Source: Casuarina equisetifolia
Taxonomy: Eukaryota; Streptophyta; Magnoliopsida; Fagales; Casuarinaceae
NCBI GenBank assembly: GCA_028551475.1
Contig: CM052357.1
Coordinates: 28,045,745 to 28,109,744 of the forward strand
Direction of reading: 5' to 3'
Length of the DNA stretch: 64,000 nucleotides
Positions 11,341 through 21,984 of the stretch are shown piece by piece (within the stretch, counting starts at the first letter, position 1; the number at the start of each line of letters is the position of its first letter). The notes below the pieces were generated by a model. That model saw only the letters and a list, made by a program, of their open reading frames with translations. It did not search any database and was not told the DNA's origin. Made by a program: the position numbers and the translations under genes.

Positions 11341-11504
11341 CGCTTTTCTTGTTGATCTCACTATCAAGAGCCCATTGGGCTCAACATGTCGATTACAACA
11401 ACTTTTTTCTTGGCCTTTTTCATTCCTTTTCTTCCTAGAGGATTCGCATTTCTTCTTGATCTCACCATCAAGAACCCGTTGGACCCAACCTGTCAACTAA
11501 AACG
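11341..11504. repeat. Hairpin minisatellite, block 3 (2 units)
   Basis: Units near 11348 and 11449 with GATCTCACTATCAAGAGCCC and GATCTCACCATCAAGAACCC, each followed by a CAACNTGTC tail. Same family and spacing as blocks 1 and 2. Confidence 0.8.
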
Positions 11505-11573
11505 ATGAGGGTGTTACTTAGAAGTCTATTTCTCTTTGGATCATTTTCAACTTTTTCCTTGTCTTTTTTGTCC

Positions 11574-11897
11574 TGATATGACTTTAGGATAGGAGTAATC
11601 TGATAAATGGGTGTAAATAGGGTTGTAAGAATATAAAGAGAAGGATGTACAGTACCGCATGGCATGGAAGAGAATTATCTAGAGTGCTAATACATTCTTA
11701 TGGAAAGTCAGAGAGCTATTTCCCTTTTGTAATCCATTGAGGATTGTTATCCTTGTTTGTAACGGACTTTGTAGGAGGATTTCTCCTCCCAATTATGTTA
11801 TCGGAATTCCAGTAGAATTCCCTTATCCTTCTCTTTATATTCTTGCAACCCTATTTACACCCATTTACCAAATTACCCCTATCCTAAAGTCATATCA
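11574..11897. mobile_element. MITE-like element with 72-bp terminal inverted repeats
   Basis: The left arm (11574-11645, beginning TGATATGACTTTAGGATAGG) is nearly the reverse complement of the right arm (about 11827-11897), with about 4 mismatches by eye. The 180-base interior has no coding capacity. It lies inside a minisatellite spacer: DNA on either side resembles the uninterrupted spacer near 3165-3200. No clean target duplication is visible, so the class (MITE or a rearranged LTR end) is open. Confidence 0.65.
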
Positions 11898-11926
11898 TGA
11901 CACTTTTCTTCCGAGAGAATTGGCTT

Positions 11927-12083
11927 TTCCTCATGATCTCGCTATCAAGAACCAATTGGCCCAACCCGTCAACTAAAACGACTTTTTCCTTGGTATTTTC
12001 GTTCCAATTTCTTCCCACAGGGTTTCCGTTTCTTCTTGATTTCCTTATCAAGAACCCAATGGGCCCAACATGTCAAACTTAAA
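11927..12083. repeat. Hairpin minisatellite, block 4 (2 units)
   Basis: Units near 11927 and 12028 (GATCTCGCTATCAAGAACCA and GATTTCCTTATCAAGAACCC), each with GGCCCAAC and a following AAAC-rich tail. Together with 12084-12330 it corresponds to 2866-3480. Confidence 0.8.
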
Positions 12084-13476
12084 CAAGCCCGCCAATTTTG
12101 AATACTATTTCAATTATCCTGATGCTGCAGTACTATGCATGGGAACGCTCAAAAGGGCTTTTTACCCTCATATGGAGAAAGCAACGAGTGTAAAAGAGTT
12201 TTTTTCTCACTTCCTAAGGCCTATTGTTTGGACACGTACAATACTATCAAACCGTATAAGCTAACTTTGCTCACGTAATTGCCATACACTTCGAATGGAA
12301 ATGTCCCCAGTATCACCCAAAGAAGAAAAAAACAAGAAACCAACAGGGTAACTCACAAAACACTTAACCAACTATACTTTTCTATTCGTTGTTCCAAATA
12401 ATCACGGAGATTAACATTCTGCGTCAGGGATTGGAAAAGAAACCTCATGTTCCTAGCCCTTGAGTACCTAAAAGCTTCAAACTTTTGCCAATTTTGCTTT
12501 TCTTCAATCTTGTTCTATTACCGTAGCAAGCAGATCGAGGAAGACAACCTTTTATATATGCCCTTTTTCCTTATTGTGAATTAACCGCTCTGAAACTCTA
12601 TAGGTACTTCATTAAGTGGAGAAGGGAGACAGGCTTTGGATCTCCTCACCCACCCAATTCCCCATGGGAACATAAAGAATTTTAATGTCCAATGCATGTG
12701 TGCTTCTATCCATTAGCCTTCTACTACGTCGGCAATATGCAATGCAGGCCCCCAACAGCTATAGAGCCTATAATTGCAACCGGGCAGGTTACCGCACTTC
12801 CTTACTGAGAAAACATGTTTGTTATTGGTAAAAGGCTGGTTGATGTAAGAGATAATTCAATCATCATCTGTTATTTTTGTCTATCCATGACCAAGAAGAA
12901 TTGCTTTTTTCTTCATGCCATATGGTTGATAACAAGATATCAAATAACCTACTCAGTTGAAAAGAATTAGTTCTTTGATATGAAGCAAGGCTATAGTTGT
13001 TAACCACCCATAACCTAATGCTTCAACTTTTACTTTCAGGCAACTAACTACTTCAAAAGCTTTTTAATTTTTTTTTAATTGAAAACTCCAGAAGGCGACA
13101 TAAGCCATATGCTGTTTTTATCTTCTAAATGACATGAGCTATGTTTCTCAATTGTAGACAAATATGGCCAAGCATTGCTCGTTGCATCGTTAGATTTCAA
13201 AGCCTGCCAAATATAACTCTTAAAATGAGTGCAAGCCTGTCAAGTGTGGAAGTAAAACTTAACTCCAATGAAGCACTAGATTTAGGCACACAACTACAAA
13301 GCTAGCACAGACATAGCACTTTATGTTGTTCCACGAAGCAATATGCCCTATCAAAGAAAATTGGTCCCCAACACAACTAGGGAACAATGATAATATTTGA
13401 ACTTAACATACATAAGCACAATAGTATTACTGCAGTAACAAGAAGAACCTAGATGCAATGGCGTGGTGGCAATATT
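12084..13476. other. Duplicated flank, including a 3' flank shared by copies 2, 3 and 5
   Basis: 12225-12330 matches 3375-3480. From about 12830 the sequence matches 17490-18060 and 33275-33910 over about 600 bases: shared GATGTAAGAGATAAT, then CATAAGCCATAT, then GAAGCAATAT. It lies immediately 3' of the DUF247 coding ends in all three places. No gene is seen. Confidence 0.7.
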
Positions 13477-13790
13477 TTAATGCTGTCCACTGGGATTGAA
13501 AGACTAGGCATAAATGATAGAACACACTGTTTGTACCAAAGTGAATATAAGGAGAATAGCACCTGCAATAAGAGAAATTATAGCCCATGAAGAATTCAAA
13601 TAATTTTGTTACAAGTTTGCCTTCCACCTGTGCCGGGAGGTTTTGCGGTAAATGTCCAAGTCTCCACAAAGACTAGCAAAGGGAAATTACTTGAGTTGTA
13701 AGAAACCCCATCGCAAATTTTGTTACTAAGAGATGATACTTTATTGTTGTTGCCCTGGTGATTATCAAGAATTCCATATTCCATGCTGGT
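13477..13790 (-). pseudogene. DUF247 copy 2, C-terminal fragment
   Basis: Only the C-terminal quarter survives: a YGILDNHQG-type segment, a KVSSLSNKICDGV-like segment, then in another frame a WKANL-like region and the membrane helix (SSWAIISLIAGAILL). At least one frameshift separates the parts. The reading ends at a TAG at 13504-13506, followed in frame by the remaining tail and a second stop at 13477-13479. The same early TAG occurs in copy 5, so these two share a recent ancestor. No upstream domain, leader or promoter is attached, so the fragment is not expected to be functional. Confidence 0.82.
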
Positions 13791-14249
13791 CAAGTTACAG
13801 ATGTCTAACAAATTATCCCATCGTGGAATAGTCATGTTCTTAACAAGGCCAATCACAACAGCACCAAGGTACAAAAGGGTTTTCACAAGAACCCCTTATA
13901 CTAATTCTATCTATTAGAATATAAATATTTATTTTAAAACCTTAAAGCATTATATGCATATTAACATAAATAATATACGTGAACATAAGCCCACTTCAAT
14001 GCACTTGAGGGATAACAATTAAAGACTCATTTTTTGACTTTGGTACTATATTAGGCTTGAGAATTATCCCAAAAAGTTAAAACATTAATAAAAAAATTTT
14101 ATTATTTATACGACTAATTATGTATTATCTTATTTTCAATGTAGGACAATACACATCTTTAATATTATTACACATTGTTCTATAAAGTTTAAAAGTAAAT
14201 CAACAAAGTGTGCATATCCAGCCCCCTAACCAACCATTAAGCAAAGTAA
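13791..14249. other. AT-rich spacer
   Basis: No gene. A short phrase near 14198 (AACAAAGTGTGCATATCC) echoes 16855 and 38385, marking the edge of a duplicon. Confidence 0.5.
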
Positions 14250-14760
14250 GATCATTCAATTGGTAAAAAGCCAACACAAACATAACAATACATATTGCTG
14301 CGAACGAAGCGACTGTTCTTGCCCACATTTATTGTACTCACTCCCCCACTTTCACGCGAGTAATAGCTACTTCTACTTCACCAACTTGATTTTGACGTGG
14401 ACGAACACCTTCGGTGGATTGGACCCTCTCACAAAGCAACCCGGCCCAAGAAACCCCTTGTTTGAGCTGTCATTCACGCTGTTCACCGTTACGATCTAGA
14501 CACCAGAAACTGTCCGAATCAACACACGGTACCTATCAGTGGATTTCACCAAAAGCTGTTGAGCTCTCTCTTACCCGATATAAATACTAGCCGTTTCGAC
14601 CGACTCGCCGCAAAATCGAACTATAGAAAAGAAAGGAAAACCAAAAAGGAGAGTGAACGCCTATCTCTTTCAGTGAATTACAACTTGAAATCATTGCTCA
14701 CATGCAGCTCCAAGCTTCCCCTAAACTCTAATTTTAGTTGTTAGGGTTTGGGAGATACAT
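14250..14760 (+). promoter_or_regulatory. Promoter-like segment G, copy 1, with short conserved frame
   Basis: GC-richer than its surroundings and plus-oriented in appearance: TGACGTGG (about 14393), CCTTCGGTGGATTGGACCC, a TATA-like GATATAAATAC (about 14576-14586), then a leader-like stretch ending near TCTAATTTTAG. A frame at 14559-14744 (62 codons, with an ESERLSLSVN core) stays in phase with the second copy at 16880-17370. I do not recognise the product. It may be the 5' end of a gene whose body is missing, or a chance open leader. Confidence 0.4.
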
Positions 14761-16389
14761 ATTAATCGCTGCTTTAAGATCTCTATTGAATAGGGTATCT
14801 TGATATTTCTTTAAGCCTTAGACTGTTTAATTATCCTAGTTTTCATTCCATTGGCATCTAACGCAATGTTTAATTATTGGCAAGACATAATGAACATACT
14901 TTTCGTGTACTATAATGGAAATAAAGATATTAAAAAACAACTATCTATGACAAAATGCTTTCAATAAATTTGGTTGTGTCTTGCTTTAATGTCTTTACTA
15001 ACCAATTTAAGAACAAATGTACTTGAGTTTTATCCAAATTAACGTCAAAAAAAAAAAGTAGATCACAATTACGTAGCACATAGGATAGGTGTAGGGTATT
15101 GGTTGTTTGCAATACTTTGGTTTTGCTTTAAGGATATTCTAATTTGCTAGTAAAAGCTGAAATGGTGATGTATTCAATATTAATGTTATCCCATTATCCC
15201 TTCTTTGACGAGAACCCAAATAAGCCTCAACTTTCTCATTCCTCCTTAGATGACACATAAGTGCTCCTGTCACAAAAAATTAGCTTCCTTGAAAAACCTG
15301 GTACATAGACTAGGAATTCAACCTCTAAAGATATTGCTAAAGCCCGGACCATGGAACTATCTAGACAGAGTTAAAATTGCACAATTATTTCCTCTCTCGA
15401 ATAATATGTTCTTCCTTTTCTATTCTTTCTTGTCACTTGTTGGTCTGCTTATTAAAGTTCCTCTTGGAAGTGGAAAAAGGACAAGAGACATATAATCCTG
15501 TAAGAATTTTTTTAGGATTAAGGGAAAAAGCTAAATAGCAGAAGAAGCAGAAGAAGAAGGGAAAAATAAAAAATAAAAAATAAAAAAGGAAAGTAAGAGG
15601 TTATTTGCGTAAACATGGTCTCTTGCTCTCTATGCAACTCTACAACAACGATTGAATTTGCAGGATACTAGATATGGTAAAGTGAATGCAGTCAAGTACC
15701 AATGCTTGAACATAAGTCCTACCGATGTCAAGAATAGTTCAACTCTTAGCACAAATTAGAATTCAAGTATACAGATCAGCAACATGTTATGCCTTAACAG
15801 AAACCAATAATGCTGCAAACTTCAATAACTTTGAGCTGTAAGAGAAAGGGCTAATATATGCAAAAACTTACAATCCTAAGTGAAATCATAGGACGGAATG
15901 AAGTGATCTGAAGCAAGGAGGAAAAAAGGAAAGAAGATCTTTTTTTTTTTTTTTGCCTCTGTAGTTCACCGAGAAAGACCCTGAAGGCATTTTGTTTATT
16001 CTTTTTCTTCATTTGTTTAGATAATATGGAATTTTTCTGCTGCACCCAATGAGTGTAGCTGCCTAAACGTTTTAAAAGCAAAGGTCAAAATCACCTCCTC
16101 AAGCTCTGAGGCAGTATCGAACAGCCCGGCTGTAATCGAGGGGGTTTATGCATGTGGATTTTGCTTTTACTTATTTTCAACTCATTCTTTGTCCTTTTAG
16201 TCCCTTTTCTTCCCAGGAAGTTGTTATTTCATCTTCATCCTTTTTATGGTGCAAATTTACAATCTAATGAACCCAATCCTGTACAATTATATGAAAATTA
16301 TTGTTCTTACTGTTATTTAAGCAATTATCAAACGGCAATTCTATGTATCGGCCAAAGGAAAATGTTCATGATAATCTTACAAAAAATGA
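14761..16389. other. Duplicated leader-distal DNA and E-type leader module, no gene
   Basis: 14880-15360 matches 51400-51880 (5' flank of DUF247 copy 9). At about 15337 it reads through CTAAAGCCCGGACCATGG, the intact counterpart of the site where an L1 landed upstream of copy 9. 15520-16130 is an E-type leader module (compare 6050-6700 and 41230-41370), with a poly-T stretch at about 15942-15954. No DUF247 exon follows on the minus strand, so this is another orphan leader. Confidence 0.6.
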
Positions 16390-16879
16390 ATTTATCCGAG
16401 CTACTCTAAAAGCATGCAACTTTTTCATTATACTTGACCTTCTTCCTTGTTTCTTCCTTTCTGTTAGTTCCTTAGGTGCACTACTCTTATTAACAACCAG
16501 AGGGTAAGTAACCCGAGGATGGAATGACGAAACCTGATGCCGAGAGGGAATAATCATGTGTAGGGATTTTAAAGAACAAACTATTCCAGAATAAGAAGAT
16601 GAAAAATTGATCAATTAATGTAACAAAGGAAGAGTTACCTAACTTCGCACAAAGATGGACATGCACAGGCGGAGATGGTTCCAAGACAACCATCAAACTA
16701 GTCTGCACTACTAATGTTCTAAAAACAAGGTTGAGTTGTAATCAATCTAAAGTGATTCAATTTTCATAGATTTAGGGGAAATGTAAGAAAAAGATGAGAA
16801 CCTTTGGTGCTTATTCTATCAAACAAGCCTTCCATTAAAATTTAGACGTAGATTTGACAAAGTGTGCACATTCGGTGGC
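16390..16879. repeat. Duplicon F, copy 1
   Basis: About 480 bases colinear with 37935-38395 (shared AACAAGGTTGAGTTGTAATC and AAACAAGCCTTCCA). In the second location it runs into DUF247 copy 6; here it runs into segment G instead. No gene. Confidence 0.65.
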
Positions 16880-17370
16880 CGGTCCAATACCTTCGGTGGG
16901 TTGGACCCTCTCATAGTCCAATCTTTCTGACCCAAGCCCAACCTGACAAGCGACAACCAACCCAAGCAATCCGGCTCAAGAAAGCCCTTGTTTGAGCCTC
17001 GTCATTCCCGGTGTTTACCTTTACACACCACCCGCAAATGGATCAGATAATACGGACCCATCCACCAGAAAATGTCAGAATCATCCCAAGCCGGCACCTA
17101 CGTACAGAATTCACCAAAAGCTGCTGAGTTCTTTCTTACCCTGCAGAAACACTTGCTTTTTTGACCAATTCGCCGCAAAATCGAACAAAAGAAAAGAAAA
17201 GAAAAGAAAACCAAAGGAGAGTGAACGCCTATCTCTTTCAGTGAACGACAAGTCGAAATCATTGCTCACATGTAGCTCCAAGCTTCGCTTGAACTCTAAT
17301 TTTAGTTGTTTGGATTTCCGAGCTAACATTAATCTTTACTTCAAGATCTTTTTATTTTATTTTATGAATA
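16880..17370 (+). promoter_or_regulatory. Promoter-like segment G, copy 2
   Basis: Second copy of 14250-14760: CCTTCGGTGGGTTGGACCC, TTCACCAAAAGCTGCTGAG, CGCCGCAAAATCGAAC and GTGAACGCCTATCTCTTTCA in the same order. The phase-conserved frame spans about 17100-17310, inside a longer open frame from 16992. The TATA-like element of copy 1 is replaced by CCCTGCAGAAACAC. No downstream gene body is seen; the 3' flank of copy 3 begins soon after. Confidence 0.4.
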
Positions 17371-18115
17371 TATGAGTGACTTCATTAACTAGACTTTCGG
17401 TCCCTAAAGAAATCAACTCTTGCGATAACAGCTTGCAATATCACTATCAAAGGTCGCTCACCTTTTCCAAAAAAATTTGGATTTTGATTTGTGAAAGACT
17501 AGTTTATGTAAGAGATAATTTGAATACCATTTGTGGTTTTTTTATGAACCAATGACCATAAAGAATTGCTTCTTTTTTTTTTTTCATGTCAAATGATTGA
17601 TAGCAAGGTATCAAATGCCCTCCTCAGTTGAAAGGAATCAGTTCTTTGATATGAAGTAAGACATTAGTTGCTAAAGCACTCATAACCTATTGCTTCAACT
17701 TATTTTTAGCTTGATAATTACTTCAAAAGCTCTATAAAAACTTTTAATCTAGAACTCTAAAGGCCACATAAGCCATATCTTGCCTTAATTTTCTAAAATA
17801 AGGGAAGTCATGATTTTAAGTTTTATTATTGCAAACAAATGTGGTCAAGCATTGGCCTCTACATCGCTAGTCACCAAAGCCTGTGAAAGTAAAAGTTAAT
17901 TACATTAAAGCATTAGATTTAGGCACTCAATTACAAAACTAGTACAAACACAGCACTCTGTGTTGCTCCAAGAAGCAATATATCTTATCAAAGAAAATTA
18001 GTCCTCCGATATAACTAGAAATAATGACAATATTGAACTTAATAGATATAAGCACAACAACGTAATTACAATAATGGAAAGAACCACCACTGTGAAATGG
18101 TGAAACAGTGACATT
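17371..18115. other. 3' flank of DUF247 copy 3
   Basis: About 600 bases shared with 12830-13440 and 33275-33910. No gene. A poly-T run lies at about 17572-17584. Confidence 0.65.
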
Positions 18116-19407
18116 TCAATGTTGTTGTCCATTGGGATCGGAAGAGTAGGTTGAGATGCCAGAAAACACTGTTTGAATGAAAGTGAGAATAAGGAGAATA
18201 ACACCTGCAACAAGAGAAACTATGGCCCATGGAGAGTTCAAATAATTTTGTTTCAAGTTTGCCTTCCACTTGTGCCAGGAGGTATTGGAGTAAATGTCCA
18301 GGTCTTTGCAAAGACCAGCAAAAAGGAATTCCTTTAAGTTTGAAGCAACGCCATCGCGAAGTTTGTTAATAAGAGATGACACTTCCTTGTCGTCGCCCAG
18401 GAAATTATTGAGGATTCCATATTTTTGGCCAGTAGCTCTACATCCTTATCAGTGTCAACGAGGTAATCTATGACCACTAGATAATCGGCTATGTCATTGG
18501 CAAGACAAAAGCATTGCTCAAAGGCGACTAAATTACGAAGTAAGGCTTCTGTATAGTCGTGGAATTCAAGTCTTGGGATTTGCAAAACCCCTTCCTTGAA
18601 TTGAAGGATCGGCCCACGTTCAAACTTGACTCCAGCATTGTGTAGCGCCGTCATAGTCGTTGATTTCAGCTTTGTGATTTCGCCTCTCCCCTGACTTGCT
18701 ATTGGCAGATGTAAGAGTCTTAGAAAGTCAACAAAGTGTTCCACTCCCGAAGGATCAATATTCCCTACTAGGTCCTTTTTATTCAACATCAGCTGTTCTT
18801 CGAAGTGATATGAAAGCTCAAGGAGGGGCTTCCACCTATCTTGGAATTTTTCTTTCCAAATCGCTAAAAGGTCGTCAAGAATAAAGAATGGAAGCTGATT
18901 TTCCAGCAAAAGAAAGTCATTCACAACATCTTCTATCATCCACGGGGCACTATATATAGGGTCCCTGCTATATCCCAAGTCTCCGAACGTCATCCGTAGT
19001 AAGACCCCAGTAATGAAGGCAGCATCCGTTAAAATGATTTTAACAAATTCGTCACTGCTAAGTCCAATGACGTCAACATAACAAGCACGTAGCTTTTTTT
19101 CTCTTTCTCTGACCAATTTAAGATAGGTCCCTAAGTTCGAGTCAGTCAGACGAATAAAATCTTTTAGGTATCTCTGTTTATGTTCTTCCATAGCTTTTAG
19201 AACTTCCAACCCATGATGAAGCGGGCCAATAGAGACTACCTTAGGCGCAAAGGCCTTTTCGTTGACAAGACGCAGTCGTGCAGGAACTTTAGTAATACTG
19301 CATTTAGAGGATAAGACAGGCAAGTTGTCCAACTCTTGGGCAAATAAATCTTCACATGGAACAGAAGGGTTTTCTAGGTCAAATGCATCATGATTGTTTA
19401 TCTCCAT
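18116..19407 (-). pseudogene. DUF247 (UPF0481) copy 3, frameshifted near the C-terminus
   Basis: The frame from the ATG at 19407 is intact for about 329 residues: SIGPLHHG at 59-66, MEEHKQRYLKDF at 73-84, FVKIILTDAAF at 121-131, LLLENQLPFFILDDL at 166-180, NLVAFEQCF at 292-300. At 18422-18426 a run of five A (minus strand) stands where paralogue 5 has three, shifting the frame; translation then ends after 28 foreign residues at 18334. The lost part is still readable in another frame to 18116, including the WHKW box and the membrane helix. A product made from this copy would therefore lack its anchor. The +2 slip is in a homopolymer, so a sequencing error is possible and the gene may be intact. 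Closest relative is copy 5. Upstream lie a leader intron holding an L1 and a five-fold leader array. Confidence 0.85.
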
Positions 19408-19418
19408 TGGCTTTCTTT

Positions 19419-21660
19419 CTGTAATAACAAATACACAATTGTGATCAAACAAGATGTTAAAAATCACTACAAATACAGTTTGCCTATCTTACAATATAAA
19501 GATATTTAGAGAAACAAGTTTCTCTAACAAAACATTTTCATTAGATTTAAACTTAACGTTGCATGAGTGTCTATAAAAGCTTTTTTCACTTGAATATTAT
19601 TCTAAATTTGAATAAAAAAAATAGGAAAAGACACTTATAAAGTATACACTTTAAATAAGAGATATTTATCATTTTGTGATTTTTTTTTATTTTGCTTTTA
19701 GAAGTGAAATTTAAGTCTAGTAAGAAAAGGCAAAAGACTTCTATTGATTACTAAAAGACTCTCTAATCTAAATTATACAATCGTAATAGAAAAGATATTA
19801 AGAAGAATTGAAGGTTCGGATCCTAAGTATATTAATTATAGGGGGTAATTACAGTTAGTGAAAAGTGTTCTATTCTCTTTGTAAATATATTGGATACAAA
19901 TTTTTCTATTACCAAAACAAACACTCTGTGAAATTGAAAAAGAGATTAGAATCTTCTTATAAGCAAGTAAATCTAATGAACGATGTGTAGCAAAAGTGAC
20001 ATGGAAAGAAGTCTGTTGGCTTAAATTTTATGGAGGATTGAGTTTGATAGACATTCATACGGGGAATAAGATGACAATTGGAAAACTCTTATGGTCTGTT
20101 GTGCATCATAACTTAAACTCTTTATGGGTTAAATGGAGGATAACAAAAAATTTGAAAGGAAGAAATGTATTAGAAGTTAAGATGAAAGAATCACTAGCTT
20201 GGAGTTTTATGAATATTTTATAAATAATGAACTCACACAATTAGGGATGAACTCATAATACACTATTGCCAAAAGTTATGTGACACTGAAGGAAAACAGA
20301 GAAGATACTTAATGGGTAATAATTGTATGGAAAAAAGGAATATCAATGTATAATTTTATCTATTGGTTCATTCTAAAAAATAAACTATCCACAGTAGATC
20401 GTGTGGCTGTATTGAATAGCTCTGTAGATTTACAATGCAACCTTTGCTAACAAGAAGAAAAATCATAAGAACATTTATTTTTTAAATGCAGGTTTACAAG
20501 CTACATATGAAAGGCATTATTAGGCATGAATGAATTAACTCAAAGAATTGAACACAAGAGAGTTGAAATATATTGGATAATCAGGATTGTCAAGAGTAAG
20601 AGTTTTGCAACAACCTTGTTTAGTATATCTTTCAAGACCATATTATATCACATTTGGAGAGAAAAAAATAGAAAAAGATTTAGTAATAAGAGTCTAGACA
20701 GTTTCATCATTATTGCTAAAATTAAGAAGGACGTAAGAGGAAAAATTTCATTTACCAAAATAGTAAAACTTACAAATTGTAACAAATTCTTACAAGAGTT
20801 TTGGAATTTGCTAAATACAGTGTTTGAGCTTAAATGATGATATTTGTAATTGAACAATCTTATAACTTTTACAGTGATATATAATTCTTAGTCTTTCAAC
20901 AAAAAAAAAAAGAAAAAGGCAAAAGACTAAGTCACGATAACATTTTTAGTATTTGTTAGCATAATATCCAAAGTGCAGATATGTGAACACAAGAAACTTA
21001 TCCTTCATACCTTGACTATTGACGTAAGTGTGAAGAACAATAAAATTGCACAAACATATAAACTCTCATTTAATATCATATTCTTTTTTTCCTTTTCGGT
21101 TATTAGGAAGGGAAAAAGAGCAACTAATTTTATACTCATCTTTACCTAAACAAAAGAAAATAAGTTATTTTTGTGTGCATATTCACTTCAACTTTTATGC
21201 AGAAAATGCGTCAAAGCCAAGTAAACTATTTTCGTCAAACTTGGCAACATTTTATGTCATAAATAGAAATCACTTGAACAAGGTTGAGCTAATAAGGGTA
21301 TAACGTACGTTCAGATTTACAAATGCAGGTGAAATTGGAGGATTGAAAGATATACGTTGAAGCAAGAAAGAATGAAGGAATACCTTTGTTTTGCCCCTAT
21401 ACGTAACGGTGAAAAGCTGCGACGATCAACGGGGATAAATTGCCGAATGTTACTCCGCCGAATATCAAATCTGCCTCTCTGTTTGTTGACAAAGATTGAA
21501 GTTCCTTCTTAAGATGTAATAAATTAGCTCCTCTAGAATTCCACTCGAAGTCTTTCTACGACTTCGTTTCCCTGCAGGTTTCCAGATTCAATCAAGAAGG
21601 CCCCGCAAAAGCAATCCCTGCCGTACAGCCCCGCAATACATGAGGGTATTTTGGTAAATC
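19419..21660 (-). promoter_or_regulatory. Leader intron and P1 leader exon of DUF247 copy 3
   Basis: Inferred splice sites on the minus strand: donor ACAAAG/GTATTC at 21384/21383 and acceptor TTATTACAG/AAAG at 19419/19418, eleven bases before the ATG. Both match copy 5 (35409/35408 and 35267/35266). The intron would be 1965 bases, against 142 in copy 5. Most of the difference is an inserted L1 (19740-20913), plus DNA deleted in copy 5. The leader exon (21384 to about 21660) shows no clear TATA box. Confidence 0.65.
19740..20913 (+). mobile_element. 5'-truncated L1 (LINE) fragment
   Basis: Decayed plus-strand remnant of the C-terminal part of plant L1 ORF2. It starts within the end of reverse transcriptase (EKILRRIEG, LQLVKSVLFS) and passes through WKEVCW..GGLSLIDIHT, then the zf-RVT-like end (YHIWREKNRKRF at about 20644-20680). 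Several stops and frameshifts make it dead. It ends in a poly-A tail (20901-20911) and is flanked by a perfect 15-base target duplication AAAAGGCAAAAGACT (19725-19739 and 20914-20928), a hallmark of target-primed reverse transcription. The related leader-intron remnant at 33160-33220 lacks it. It lies in the leader intron of copy 3, in the opposite orientation to that gene. Confidence 0.85.
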
Positions 21661-21984
21661 AAGTTCACCTTCAATCCGTCAGCCTTTTGCTCGCCTTTTT
21701 CATCCTATACTTTCCAAAGAGTAGGCATTTCTTTCCGATCTCAAGATCGAGAATCAACCCTTTCGATTTTAATGAGTTTGAGATTTTATAAGTGATGAAA
21801 TTTACTTATCTAATACTTTAAAATTTTAAAATAGAACTTCATACTTTAACATGATATTAAAATTCATCATTTAAATTTCAATGTAAGATAATATCCACTT
21901 TTAACACTTTTTATTAATTATTTTATGTCATTCACTGTCTTTTCTTAACCTTTTTCTTGTTGCCTAAAAAAAGAAAAGAAAACG
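21661..21984. other. Spacer between leader modules
   Basis: No gene. Contains one decayed minisatellite unit near 21735 (GATCTCAAGATCGAGAATC) and AT-rich DNA. Confidence 0.5.

Noticed and set aside
19996..20837. Two plus-strand frames as host genes
   Set aside because: Both are pieces of one decayed L1 ORF2 bounded by a target duplication and poly-A tail.
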